DNA from: Porphyromonas sp.
Lineage (GTDB): Bacteria; Bacteroidota; Bacteroidia; Bacteroidales; Porphyromonadaceae
Direction of reading: 5' to 3'
Assembly: GCA_029983505.1 (NCBI GenBank)
Contig: JASBZK010000001.1
Location: 52,458 to 116,457 of the forward strand
Length of the DNA: 64,000 nucleotides
Below are positions 17,429 through 24,905 of this stretch, one piece after another. The notes under the pieces are model-generated. The model worked only from the letters and a program-made list of their open reading frames with translations, made no database searches and was not told where the DNA came from. Position 1 is the stretch's first letter. The number at the start of each line of letters is the position of its first letter. The translations under genes were made by a program, and so were the position numbers.

Positions 17429-17899
17429 TCAGGCTTGGCGGGAGAGGTGGTCAAGGGCGAGGGTTTCGTACTTGGTGCCGGGGCGACCGTAGTTTGTGTA
17501 GGGGTGGATGGCGATGCCGCCCCGCGGGGTGAAAAGACCGCGTACCTCGATGTACTTGGGATCCATCAGTTCGATGAGATCTTTCATAATGATATTGACG
17601 CAGTCCTCGTGGAAGGCTCCGTGGTTGCGGAAACTGAAGAGGTAGATCTTCAGGCTCTTGCTCTCCACCATCTTAATGTCCGGGATATAGGAGATTTGGA
17701 TCTCCGCAAAGTCGGGCTGACCGGTGATGGGGCAGAGGCTGGTGAACTCCGGACACAGAAACTTCACCCAGTAGTCCACGTCCCGGTGCTTATTCTCGAA
17801 GGCTTCGAGGACGCTCGGGTCGTAGTCTTGGGAAAACTCCCTCGGCTTGGGGGCGAGGAGGGTGAGGTGATCTTTTTTTCGGTCTATCTTTTCTTGCAT
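17429..17899 (-). CDS. queF: NADPH-dependent 7-cyano-7-deazaguanine reductase QueF
   Basis: 156 residues from ATG 17899. It reduces preQ0 to preQ1 in queuosine synthesis. The catalytic Cys is in FTSLCPITGQPDFAEI, the substrate-binding His-Glu in NHGAFHEDCVN, and the short YkvM-type length fits. A GTG/ATT-type extension to 17947 would place the start only about 6 bases after the predicted transcription start, so 17899 is preferred. queA, the next pathway enzyme seen, lies elsewhere at 42399. The downstream partners are glycosyltransferases, an unrelated association. Confidence 0.96.
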   Translation of the reverse strand: MQEKIDRKKDHLTLLAPKPREFSQDYDPSVLEAFENKHRDVDYWVKFLCPEFTSLCPITGQPDFAEIQISYIPDIKMVESKSLKIYLFSFRNHGAFHEDCVNIIMKDLIELMDPKYIEVRGLFTPRGGIAIHPYTNYGRPGTKYETLALDHLSRQA

Positions 17900-17959
17900 G
17901 CTGAGCTTATGGGAAATATATACGTATTGTCCGGGTAAGGCAATCATACCTTACTCGGA

Positions 17960-17967
17960 CAAATATA
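17960..17967 (-). promoter_or_regulatory. queF -7 element
   Basis: Minus strand TATATTTG. Transcription would begin near 17953, leaving a ~54-base leader before ATG 17899. No preQ1 riboswitch fold was recognised in that leader. Confidence 0.55.
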
Positions 17968-17984
17968 CCGACTTTTGGTGCCAC

Positions 17985-18016
17985 GAAAAAGAGCGTCCCT
18001 TCGGTTGGGCTTTTTG
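17985..18016 (-). terminator. terminator of rpmB-rpmG-DUF4295
   Basis: On the minus strand, AAAAAGCCC...GGGACGCTCTTTTT, an imperfect stem with an A-tract before and a T-tract after. A second hairpin (TGTGTCTC/GAGACACA, 18022-18047) lies between it and the stop codon. Confidence 0.55.
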
Positions 18017-18075
18017 GGGTCTGTGTCTCCGCGAAAAGAGAGACACACGGGCACCGGTTTTAAGCCTTGAAGAGA

Positions 18076-18228
18076 TTACTTCTTGAAGTAATCCTTTACT
18101 TTGTCGTTCGGAACCATCTGTTCTTCAAAAGTGTAGGCACCGGTCTTGGGGGACTTGACCATCTTAATCACTTTAGAGAACGTACGTCCTTCTCCTTTTT
18201 GCAGCGTAGCGACTACCTTTTTTGCCAT
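18076..18228 (-). CDS. DUF4295 small basic protein
   Basis: 50 residues, too short for most automatic gene lists: MAKKVVATLQKGEGRTFSKV, then IKMVKSPKTGAYTFEEQMVP and NDKVKDYFKK. It is Lys-rich (about a quarter Lys/Arg). In Bacteroidetes this family lies directly behind rpmG. Here the spacing is 27 bp and the operon is rpmB-rpmG-DUF4295, ended by the terminator at 17985. A ribosome-associated role is likely from size, charge and position but is not shown. The start is fixed by the conserved MAKK and the short gap. Confidence 0.93.
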   Translation of the reverse strand: MAKKVVATLQKGEGRTFSKVIKMVKSPKTGAYTFEEQMVPNDKVKDYFKK

Positions 18229-18255
18229 AGCTTTATCCTTTCTCTAAGTCTATGA

Positions 18256-18444
18256 TTACTTGATTTCCTTGTGCACGGTCATACGCTTGAGGATGGGATT
18301 GTATTTCTTCAGCTCAAGGCGTTCGGTGGTGTTCTTTTTGTTCTTCGTGGTGATGTAGCGAGAGGTACCGGGCAGTCCGCTTTCCTTCATCTCTGTGCAT
18401 TCGAGGATGACTTGTACTCTATCGCCTTTGCTCTTCTTGGACAT
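18256..18444 (-). CDS. rpmG: 50S ribosomal protein bL33
   Basis: 62 residues, standard length. MSKKSKGDRVQVILECTEMK and SRYITTKNKKNTTERLELKKYNP are hallmark segments. The zinc-ligand cysteines of some bL33 forms are reduced here (one Cys in LECTE), so it is the C-minus type. Second gene of the rpmB operon. Confidence 0.97.
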   Translation of the reverse strand: MSKKSKGDRVQVILECTEMKESGLPGTSRYITTKNKKNTTERLELKKYNPILKRMTVHKEIK

Positions 18445-18532
18445 AATCTTTTGTCTCTACTCTTAAATGAATCTTGTGAAAAACTTCCCCCGGAGGCAAC
18501 TTCTGCGAGACGCCCGCGGGTGGCGCGTCAAG

Positions 18533-18790
18533 TTACTTCTCGAGAATCTCGAACTTCTTGAGGATCCCGCCTGCTTCGGCGCGCATCAGAGCTGCGTTGA
18601 GCCCGATTTTATTGATCAGTCTCAGTCCGGCGTTGGAGATGCGGATGCGTACCCACACGTCCTGCTCCGGCCAGTAAAATTTGCGCGTAAAGAGATTAGG
18701 ATTGAACACACGTTTGGTGTGTCTCCTGGAGTGGGAAACGTTGTTGCCCACCATTGCCCTTTTTCCGGTGATTTGACAAACTTGTGCCAT
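18533..18790 (-). CDS. rpmB: 50S ribosomal protein bL28
   Basis: 85 residues, with the diagnostic N-terminus MAQVCQITGKRAMVGNNVSH and KRVFNPNLF. It lies near the E-site side of the 50S subunit. First gene of the operon, with a full promoter 107 bp upstream that overlaps a 22-bp palindrome. Confidence 0.97.
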   Translation of the reverse strand: MAQVCQITGKRAMVGNNVSHSRRHTKRVFNPNLFTRKFYWPEQDVWVRIRISNAGLRLINKIGLNAALMRAEAGGILKKFEILEK

Positions 18791-18896
18791 CGTCTTCTAT
18801 CAGTTCTTTATGGTGCTTGTTATTATTGTCGCGGTACACATCCTGTCCGCCTGTTTTTCCTGCGGACAGGATCTCTCCCACTCCCCCTCGGGTGTG

Positions 18897-18929
18897 CAAA
18901 GGTACCAAAAACTTTTGGTACCTCCCAAA
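18897..18929 (-). promoter_or_regulatory. rpmB promoter
   Basis: Minus strand TTTG (18929-18926), a 21-bp spacer and TACCTTTG (18904-18897). A perfect palindrome GGTACCAAAA-AC-TTTTGGTACC (18901-18922) fills most of the spacer and overlaps the -7 box, so a bound protein could block the promoter. Confidence 0.75.
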
Positions 18930-18956
18930 TCATCCCTCTTTGTCCTCTCCGATTTC

Positions 18957-19045
18957 GGTCAGACCGAAATTTTCTTTTTGGTCTGACCCATTTTGTCTCG
19001 AGATACAGACCGGGAAGATTTTTTCGGACGTACCGGGACGAGACG
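18957..19045. repeat. paired palindromic repeat (REPIN-like), locus 4
   Basis: Hairpin A at 18957-18988 (GGTCAGACCGAAA / TTTTTGGTCTGACC). Hairpin B at about 18999-19045 mixes the two arm variants (ATACAGACCGGGA / TCGGACGTACCG, then CGAGACG). Confidence 0.75.
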
Positions 19046-19091
19046 CTCCTATAGTGGTACGGTTGTCCGCCCTTCTGGTCTCGCCTGCGGC

Positions 19092-19490
19092 TTACTCTGC
19101 AGGGGTCTCGGCGGGAGCTTCGGTAGGCGTCCCGGCCGGAGCCTCAGCGGGATCGGGCGTTACGGGTGCTTCGGCAAACGGCTTTGCTTCGGCAGGTGCG
19201 GGTATGGTCGCCTGATCCACGTAGTCGCTGATGACGGAGGAGGGCGCCTGCTCCGAAGAAGCGGAGGACTTGGGGGCGAAGTGTGCCGTGAGGACGCAGA
19301 GTACCGCCATAATGCCGGCAAGCCACCAGGTGATCTTCTCGATGGCGTTCGTGGTGCGCTGTACGCCCATAATGGAGTTGGAGGAGGAGAAGCCTGCAGC
19401 CAATCCGCCGCCCTTGGACTCTTGGATGGTGACTGCGCCGATGAGGAGCAGTGCAACGATTACGATAAGGATGGATAGGAAGATATACAT
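19092..19490 (-). CDS. secG: protein translocase subunit SecG
   Basis: 132 residues. Two membrane helices (about 3-23 and 57-77) flank the conserved loop QESKGGGLAAGFSSSNSIMG. Part of the SecYEG channel. The last ~50 residues are a Pro/Ala/Glu-rich tail (repeats like PAEAPAGTPTEAP) absent from E. coli-type SecG; Bacteroidetes SecG proteins often have longer tails, but this one is strongly low-complexity. Last gene of the minus-strand unit behind lptE and the TPR-like protein. Confidence 0.93.
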   Translation of the reverse strand: MYIFLSILIVIVALLLIGAVTIQESKGGGLAAGFSSSNSIMGVQRTTNAIEKITWWLAGIMAVLCVLTAHFAPKSSASSEQAPSSVISDYVDQATIPAPAEAKPFAEAPVTPDPAEAPAGTPTEAPAETPAE

Positions 19491-19531
19491 ATCTTTACTT
19501 TATTACTCGCCTCATACAGAGGTCTCTGCAT

Positions 19532-20269
19532 TCAGCTACTGCGACCGTTTGATCCTCCGAGGGCGCGGAGTGCGCGCTCAAGGTAGGCTATTTGCTCGGC
19601 AAAGTAACCACTTTTTTTTGGATATTTCAAATTAAGCGTCCTAAAAATACGTAACGCCCTGTCGTATTTCCCCTGCCGGATGTAGATGCGGGCAAGCGTC
19701 TCGGTGAGGTAATCGTCTTCGCCTGGGTTCTCTTTTTCGCCAATGGCGCTCTCCGTCTCGCGGCGCTCTTCAAGCGGCGGGATGACTTCGGCTTCGGGAC
19801 CTTTGGAGAGGAAGTCGGAGATGATTTCGCTCGCACTCTCCTGTGGGGTGGGGCGGGTTTCTTGTGGCGCTTCGATCTCTTCGTGCGTCTCTTCGCCCTC
19901 CAGGAGACTCTCTATTTCGGAAGTGTCTTCGGGGTGATCTTCGAGGAAGTTCTCAATGAGGGCGAAGGCATCCCCCCCGCTCTCTTCTGTCCGCTCCCGG
20001 CGAGCGTCCGCGTCGTCCCGCGCCGTGTCGTCCGACCCGTGACCGCTCAGGGTGAGGAAGAGCTCTTCGGGGTCGGGGACGCTGAAGATGCGCTTATGGA
20101 GCTCGGAAGCATAGCGCAGGTCGCCATTTCGGTAGAGTGCGATGAGTATGAGGCGGTGAAAGGCGCCGCAGTACGGGTACTCCTCCGAGAGTGCGATGAG
20201 GTCCGAGAGCCGACCGGTGTCGAGTCCGGAGGGGTTGGCGAGCAGTGCTTTGAGCTCTTGTCGGGTCAT
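19532..20269 (-). CDS. TPR-like protein of the lptE-secG operon
   Basis: 245 residues. The N-terminal part is helical (LSDLIALSEEYPYCGAFHRLILIALYRNGD). The middle is acidic and low-complexity (about 85-190, many Glu/Ser/Pro). One clear TPR-like unit sits near the C-terminus (ETLARIYIRQGKYDRALRIFRTLNLKYPKKSGYFAEQIAYLE). No signal peptide is seen, so it is probably cytoplasmic. It lies 26 bp behind lptE and 41 bp ahead of secG. A linked role in envelope assembly is suggested by position only. Confidence 0.82.
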   Translation of the reverse strand: MTRQELKALLANPSGLDTGRLSDLIALSEEYPYCGAFHRLILIALYRNGDLRYASELHKRIFSVPDPEELFLTLSGHGSDDTARDDADARRERTEESGGDAFALIENFLEDHPEDTSEIESLLEGEETHEEIEAPQETRPTPQESASEIISDFLSKGPEAEVIPPLEERRETESAIGEKENPGEDDYLTETLARIYIRQGKYDRALRIFRTLNLKYPKKSGYFAEQIAYLERALRALGGSNGRSS

Positions 20270-20295
20270 ATCTGTAGGCTTTTTTGGTCAGAGAC

Positions 20296-20814
20296 TTACC
20301 AGTTTTCGACCGTGGCGTTGAAGATCTGGTTGATGAGGTCGGTGACCATATCTTCTATAAGCTGGTCTTGGACGTCGGTGAGCATCCGCGTGGCATCGAA
20401 GGTAGCGAAGGAGGTGAACGTCTTGTCCTCAAAGCTTTCCTCTTCGTTTACGAGGTTGGTGTAGCGCACGTTTACGGTGATGGTGAGCTTGGTCTTCGCT
20501 GCGAGGGCGTTTTCCTGCACGGCCTCCGGAGTGATGTCGTACCCGATGATTTCGCCTTCTATATTGAGGTCGCCCTGGTTCGGCACCTGGGTGAGGCGGG
20601 TGCGGGTCTGGAAGCGGTACTTGAGGTCTTCACTGAACTTGGTGGCCAGCGGAGGGTATACCGTGGGGGCGAGGTTCTGGAACTCCTGGATGTGTATCGT
20701 CTTGATCCGCGTGTAGTCAATGCTCGCACCGTTGAAACGGTACGATACGGAGCACGCAGAGAGCAAAAGCACTACGAGGGCGGAGCAGAGGAGGGCGAAA
20801 AGGGGCTTATTCAT
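20296..20814 (-). CDS. lptE: LptE-type LPS-assembly lipoprotein
   Basis: 172 residues with a lipoprotein signal and Cys21 (LLLSACS). The LptE-like core starts SYRFNGASIDYTRIKTIHIQ and continues with NLAPTVYPPLATKFSEDLKYRFQTRTRL, then a beta-sheet half (GDLNIEGEIIGYDITPEAVQ, LTITVNVRYTN). In the family it plugs the LptD barrel that inserts LPS into the outer leaflet. LptD itself is not in this window. It lies 22 bp behind the sigma54-type regulator. Confidence 0.9.
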   Translation of the reverse strand: MNKPLFALLCSALVVLLLSACSVSYRFNGASIDYTRIKTIHIQEFQNLAPTVYPPLATKFSEDLKYRFQTRTRLTQVPNQGDLNIEGEIIGYDITPEAVQENALAAKTKLTITVNVRYTNLVNEEESFEDKTFTSFATFDATRMLTDVQDQLIEDMVTDLINQIFNATVENW

Positions 20815-20836
20815 CGGATGGAAAGAGCGGGGTGGC

Positions 20837-22114
20837 TCACTTGATTTTGCGGTAAAGGGTGCGTTCGGAAATATTGAGGTCTTCGGCCGTTTTTTTGCGC
20901 GAACCCTTATTCTTGGTCATCACCATATTGATGTATTTTTCTTCCATCTCTTCGAGGGTAAGGACTTTGCCCTCCTCAATGAGCTCGGAGAAGACGGCCT
21001 CCTCCGCGGTCTCTCCCGTGGGGGTGGCGTGGTGTCCCTGCGCCGGCTCTTCGCTTGCGAAGTGTCCCTCCGGCAGCATCGCCACGGAGTGGGGCATCGG
21101 GTCGTTTTGGCTTTGGATGAAGCGGAGCAGTATCTGGGAGAGGTCGCCCACGCTCATCTTGAGATCCCGGAGGAGGGCGAAGATGGCGTTCATCTGTGAA
21201 GTCCCCGCCTCTCCGCCCGCGAAAGCGCCACTCTCTCCGAAAGGCGGTATCCTACCGAAGCCCTGTCCCTCTCCGAGGGGCGGGGTGATGAGGGCGGGAT
21301 GCCTGCGGTCGGCGCCTGAGGGGAGCTGGTCACGCAGAGCCTCAAAAGAGATGGTGCGGTCTTCGGCGATGACACTCAGTCTCTCGACGAGGTTTTTGAG
21401 CTCGCGGATGTTGCCCGGCCAGCGGTAAGAGCGGACGAGGTCGGCGGCTTCGTCCGAGAGCCGGATCGGGGGCATCCGGTACTTGTCTCCGAAGTCGGAG
21501 GCAAACATCCGGAAGAGGAGCAGCACATCATCGCCGCGGTCTCTGAGGGGCGGGAGATCGATCGTGACGGTATTGAGGCGGTAGTAGAGGTCTTGGCGAA
21601 ATTTTCCTTTCTTGATGGCCTCTTCGAGGTCGACGTTCGTGGCGGCGACGACGCGGATATCCGTCTTCTGCACTTGGGAGGATCCCACTTTCAGAAACTC
21701 CCCGCTCTCGAGTACCCTCAGGAGCCGCGCTTGTGTGGGGAGGGGCAGCTCGCCCACTTCATCAAGGAAGATCGTCCCGCCGTCGGCTTCCTCGAAGTAG
21801 CCTTTGCGGTCGGTGACCGCGTCGGTGAAGGCTCCTTTCTTGTGTCCGAAGAGTTCGGAGTCGATGGTGCCTTCGGGGATGGCGCCGCAGTTGACTGCGA
21901 CGTAGGGACCGTGCTTACGGAGGGAGTTTTGGTGGATGATCTGCGGAAAACTCTCCTTACCGACGCCGCTCTCGCCGATGACCAGGACGTTGACGTCCGT
22001 GGGTGCGATGAGAAGCGCCACCTCTATCGCGCGGTTGAGCGCGGGGGCGTTTCCTGCGATGCGTTGGCGGAGCTTGGCCTGCTGTATCTGTGTCTGCGGT
22101 ATCCCTGTCGTCAT
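20837..22114 (-). CDS. sigma54-type transcription activator with GAFTDA loop
   Basis: 425 residues. An AAA+ domain comprises nearly all of the N-terminal 240 residues: Walker A GESGVGKE (47-54), Walker B GGTIFLDE, and an arginine-finger region FRQDLYYRLN. A Fis-type HTH is at the C-terminus (SRKKTAEDLNISERTLYRKIK). There is no receiver, GAF or PAS domain in front, so no obvious signal input. The sigma54-contact loop, normally GAFTGA, reads GAFTDA (Asp at residue 98; codon GAC on the minus strand). A ~110-residue linker between AAA+ and HTH is poorly conserved. It heads the lptE-TPR-secG operon with a TACATTTG box at 22142. Bacteroidetes place such a regulator before lptE commonly; its targets are unknown. 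Confidence 0.92.
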   Translation of the reverse strand: MTTGIPQTQIQQAKLRQRIAGNAPALNRAIEVALLIAPTDVNVLVIGESGVGKESFPQIIHQNSLRKHGPYVAVNCGAIPEGTIDSELFGHKKGAFTDAVTDRKGYFEEADGGTIFLDEVGELPLPTQARLLRVLESGEFLKVGSSQVQKTDIRVVAATNVDLEEAIKKGKFRQDLYYRLNTVTIDLPPLRDRGDDVLLLFRMFASDFGDKYRMPPIRLSDEAADLVRSYRWPGNIRELKNLVERLSVIAEDRTISFEALRDQLPSGADRRHPALITPPLGEGQGFGRIPPFGESGAFAGGEAGTSQMNAIFALLRDLKMSVGDLSQILLRFIQSQNDPMPHSVAMLPEGHFASEEPAQGHHATPTGETAEEAVFSELIEEGKVLTLEEMEEKYINMVMTKNKGSRKKTAEDLNISERTLYRKIK

Positions 22115-22141
22115 AGTCTCTGAAAAGTGCGTTCTGAACTA

Positions 22142-22149
22142 CAAATGTA
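22142..22149 (-). promoter_or_regulatory. -7 element of regulator-lptE-secG operon
   Basis: Minus strand TACATTTG, 28 bp from the start codon, so the leader is about 20 bases. No consensus -33. Confidence 0.5.
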
Positions 22150-22207
22150 CCCTTTTTCCTTGTGACAAGTATGCCCCGTTTTCCCCTCCGAAGACGGAGG
22201 CTGTGGG

Positions 22208-22289
22208 GGTACGTACCGGGGAGAGAAGCCCGGCCTGTACCATTTTGTCTCCGGATACGTACCGGCGCTCTTCTCTCGGTCTGTACCTC
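22208..22289. repeat. paired palindromic repeat (REPIN-like), locus 5
   Basis: Hairpin A at 22208-22241 (GGTACGTACCGGGG / CCCGGCCTGTACC) and hairpin B at 22253-22289 (GGATACGTACCG / CTCGGTCTGTACCTC). Arms of the two sequence variants face each other within one hairpin. This copy lies between divergent genes, so it cannot be simply a terminator. Confidence 0.8.
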
Positions 22290-22330
22290 TTTCTCGTGGT
22301 ATATTGGCTCCTTATTGTATCAAAAAACGG

Positions 22331-22338
22331 TAACTTTG
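22331..22338 (+). promoter_or_regulatory. -7 element of DUF5686 gene
   Basis: TAACTTTG only 5 bp before ATG 22344. Transcription would start at or just before the start codon, so the mRNA may be nearly leaderless or the start may be the second in-frame ATG (22356). Confidence 0.5.
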
Positions 22339-22343
22339 CCCCG

Positions 22344-24791
22344 ATGAAAGGATGGATGAGGACGATCATCATTTGCCTCCTTTCTTTCTTTTTGGAGGCA
22401 AATGCCCTGCTCAGAGCTCTGCCGGTGGAGGGTTCGCTCCCCGTCGTGTGTGACTCGCTCAAACTGGCGCTCTCGCCCGCGGACTCCCTTCCGCCCGGTC
22501 CGGCGACGACGCAGCTTGAGGGCGTGCTCGTCGAAGGGTACCGATCCGAGTACGACCCGGACAATCCCGCCCTTACGCTCGTGCAGGCTGCCGCCTTGGC
22601 TCATAGGAGCGACAAGGAGCGGCTGGATTCGCTCACTTTTTCCTTCCATAAGCGGGACAGGCTCACGCTGTCGCTCTCCAATTTCGACCTCGAGAGCTCG
22701 TTTCTCAATAAGCTCTTCCCTTTCTTCCGGGAATACGTCCTCCCCTCCAAGCTCGACGGCTCCTGGACGCTGCCGCTCTCGAGACGCTACACGCTCTCCG
22801 AGTTCGGTCACGGCGGTAGGACGCATAAGCTCAGCGAAGTGATTCGCTACAAGGAGCATGCGGGACTCGACGAGAATATCGACGACGGGACGATGACGTC
22901 GAGCCTTGAGGAACTCTTCCCCCACATTGATCTCTTTGACGACAACCTCTTCCTGCTCCAAAATAGGTTCGTCTCCCCGCTCTCTCTCGGCCGCGGCTCT
23001 TCCTTCTATCGTTACTACCTCTCCGATACCCTCATATTTCGGGGGAAAGTGGCCTATGTCGTGGACTTCCTCCCTTTGGACGAAAATAGTCCTTCCCTCA
23101 GGGGTCGGCTGACGATCAGTGCCGGTTATCCCCCAAGACTTATGGCGGTGGAGTTTGCGATACCGGACGAGAGGAACCTCAACTTTTTGGACCGAATCAA
23201 GATCGGACAAGAGTTCGGCCGAGCCGGGACTTCCGACGAGTGGATGCTCAAAGAGGAGACGCTTGCCGCGTCCTTCAAGCTCTATCGCGAGCTCCTCTCC
23301 CTCTACGTGGAGCAAAAGCGCGAGTATGCGGGCTACGACTTCGCCCCGTCGGACACCCTGAGGGTGCTGAACGCGGAGACGCCCCCCGTCTTGGACCTCT
23401 CCGACGCCCCGGAGGCCGAAGCCTACGGCGCAGCGCTGAGCCACGAATTTCTCCTCGTCGAAGATGACGGGCTGAAGCGTTTCCTCGAGCAAATCAAGAG
23501 CTTCCCCCTCTACAAAACCATCATCGACTTCTCGGATATGGTTTCCCGCGGGTACCTTCGGACGATGTGGCGACACGACAAAGTTTACGGCGGCAGCCGG
23601 TTCGATATCGGTCCCTTGGCTTCGTTTTGGAGCCGCAACAGCACCGAAGGCATCCGTCTCAGACTCGGGGGCAGGACGACGGGCTACCTACACAACCGCC
23701 TTTTCCTCGAAGGGTACCTCGCTTACGGTACGCTCGATAAGCGCTGGAAGTACGAGGCGACGCTGACGTACTCGTTCAATAAGAAGCGGTATTTCCGCTA
23801 TGAGTTCCCGCAGCACGAGCTCAGTCTCACCTATCGGGACGACATATACCTGCCCGGGCAGACGTTTGAGAATAACGAAAAAGACAACATCCTCTACAAC
23901 CTCGGCACCGCCTTCCTCACCAACCGCAGCTACCGCAAGCTCGCCTCCCTCGAGTACACCAACGACTTCAAAGCCGGTCTCAGACTCAGACTCAGAGCCA
24001 CGCGCTTCGAGGATACGCCCGTGGACGGCGGCGGATACGTGCGGGTGCGGCGTGCGGGTAGCGACACCACGCTCCTCCGGGTCCCGAAGCTGACCGACTT
24101 CGCGCTCCTCGCCGAAGTGCGGTGGGCGCCGGGCGAAAGGATATACAATGGCTCGATGCAGAGGGAGTCGCCGTTCTTTAGGCGGTTTCAGCGCGAAGTC
24201 CCCGTCTTTTATCTCCGCCACGAAGTGGGACTCCCGGTATGGGGAGGGGAGATACGGAGGCACAAGACCGAGTTCAGCGTGGAGCACCGCCTCTGGATGG
24301 ACAAAGCAGGCCGGATGGACTACCGCGTCGATCTCGGCAAGATTTGGAACCCCGTCCCGTATCCGCTGCTCTATACGCCGCCCGTGAACCGAGCCTTTTG
24401 GCTTAACGACAACGCCTTCCAGGTGATGTCTCCGTACGAACTCATCGGCGACGAGTGGGCGACCGTCTTCCTGCAGTGGCACCTCCGGGGACTTCTCCTC
24501 GGGCATCTCAAGTTTTTGAAAAAAGCGGGACCGCCTTTCCTCGTCCTCAGTGCCAATTATCTCTACGGCAATACGTCCAAGAAAAATAGTCAGGCCTTCC
24601 AGTCCGAAATCTTCGTGCTGCCCACAGTCTCGGCGGAGATGAACCGCATACATTACGCCGAGATAGGTCTCGGTATCGAAAACATCCTCCGGGTGATCCG
24701 CATCAACGTCTACCGCAGGCTCACCCCCGCCATTTCGCCCATCTCGCCCGCTCCGTGGGCTGTACGCGCCCGTATCGGTCTTACGTTCTGA
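22344..24791 (+). CDS. DUF5686-type outer-membrane protein
   Basis: 815 residues starting MKGWMRTIIICLLSFFLEANA (signal peptide). The N-terminal half has the DUF5686 pattern (IRYKEHAGLDEN, FHKRD, FLPLDENSPSLRGRLTI). The C-terminal half is a large predicted beta-barrel with alternating strands (LRLRLRATRFEDTPVDGG, RYFRYEFPQHELSLTYRDD) ending ARIGLTF. The usual N-terminal CarboxypepD domain of the family is not evident here; the mature N-terminus is instead short and polar. Convergent with rluD. The family is widespread in Bacteroidetes and its function is not established. Confidence 0.85.
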   Translation: MKGWMRTIIICLLSFFLEANALLRALPVEGSLPVVCDSLKLALSPADSLPPGPATTQLEGVLVEGYRSEYDPDNPALTLVQAAALAHRSDKERLDSLTFSFHKRDRLTLSLSNFDLESSFLNKLFPFFREYVLPSKLDGSWTLPLSRRYTLSEFGHGGRTHKLSEVIRYKEHAGLDENIDDGTMTSSLEELFPHIDLFDDNLFLLQNRFVSPLSLGRGSSFYRYYLSDTLIFRGKVAYVVDFLPLDENSPSLRGRLTISAGYPPRLMAVEFAIPDERNLNFLDRIKIGQEFGRAGTSDEWMLKEETLAASFKLYRELLSLYVEQKREYAGYDFAPSDTLRVLNAETPPVLDLSDAPEAEAYGAALSHEFLLVEDDGLKRFLEQIKSFPLYKTIIDFSDMVSRGYLRTMWRHDKVYGGSRFDIGPLASFWSRNSTEGIRLRLGGRTTGYLHNRLFLEGYLAYGTLDKRWKYEATLTYSFNKKRYFRYEFPQHELSLTYRDDIYLPGQTFENNEKDNILYNLGTAFLTNRSYRKLASLEYTNDFKAGLRLRLRATRFEDTPVDGGGYVRVRRAGSDTTLLRVPKLTDFALLAEVRWAPGERIYNGSMQRESPFFRRFQREVPVFYLRHEVGLPVWGGEIRRHKTEFSVEHRLWMDKAGRMDYRVDLGKIWNPVPYPLLYTPPVNRAFWLNDNAFQVMSPYELIGDEWATVFLQWHLRGLLLGHLKFLKKAGPPFLVLSANYLYGNTSKKNSQAFQSEIFVLPTVSAEMNRIHYAEIGLGIENILRVIRINVYRRLTPAISPISPAPWAVRARIGLTF

Positions 24792-24802
24792 GCTTTTTGC
24801 GG

Positions 24803-24884
24803 GGTACGTACCGAGGCTCTTCTCTCGGTCTGTATCTCGGGACAAAAAGGTACAGACCGAGAATATCGTCCCGGTCTGTATCTC
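24803..24884. repeat. paired palindromic repeat (REPIN-like), locus 6
   Basis: Hairpin A at 24803-24838 (GGTACGTACCGAG / CTCGGTCTGTATCTC) and hairpin B at 24849-24884 (GGTACAGACCGAGA / TCCCGGTCTGTATCTC), between convergent genes. Confidence 0.85.
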
Positions 24885-24905
24885 ATAAAGCAGGAAGTAG
24901 GTGTG

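Larger units (their letters stand above)
18791..19091. other. gene-free interval: rpmB promoter, palindrome and paired repeat
   Basis: This 301-bp space holds the rpmB promoter (18897-18929), a 22-bp palindrome inside it (18901-18922) and paired repeat locus 4 (18957-19045). No reading frame is credible. Confidence 0.7.

Noticed and set aside
17900..17959. preQ1 riboswitch before queF
   Set aside because: The predicted leader is only about 54 bases and no preQ1 aptamer pattern (C-rich loop with an A-rich tail pairing back) could be drawn. A covariance-model scan would settle it.
22123..22343. In-frame upstream extension of the DUF5686 gene
   Set aside because: The extension crosses a palindromic repeat and the -7 box, and the signal peptide begins at 22344.
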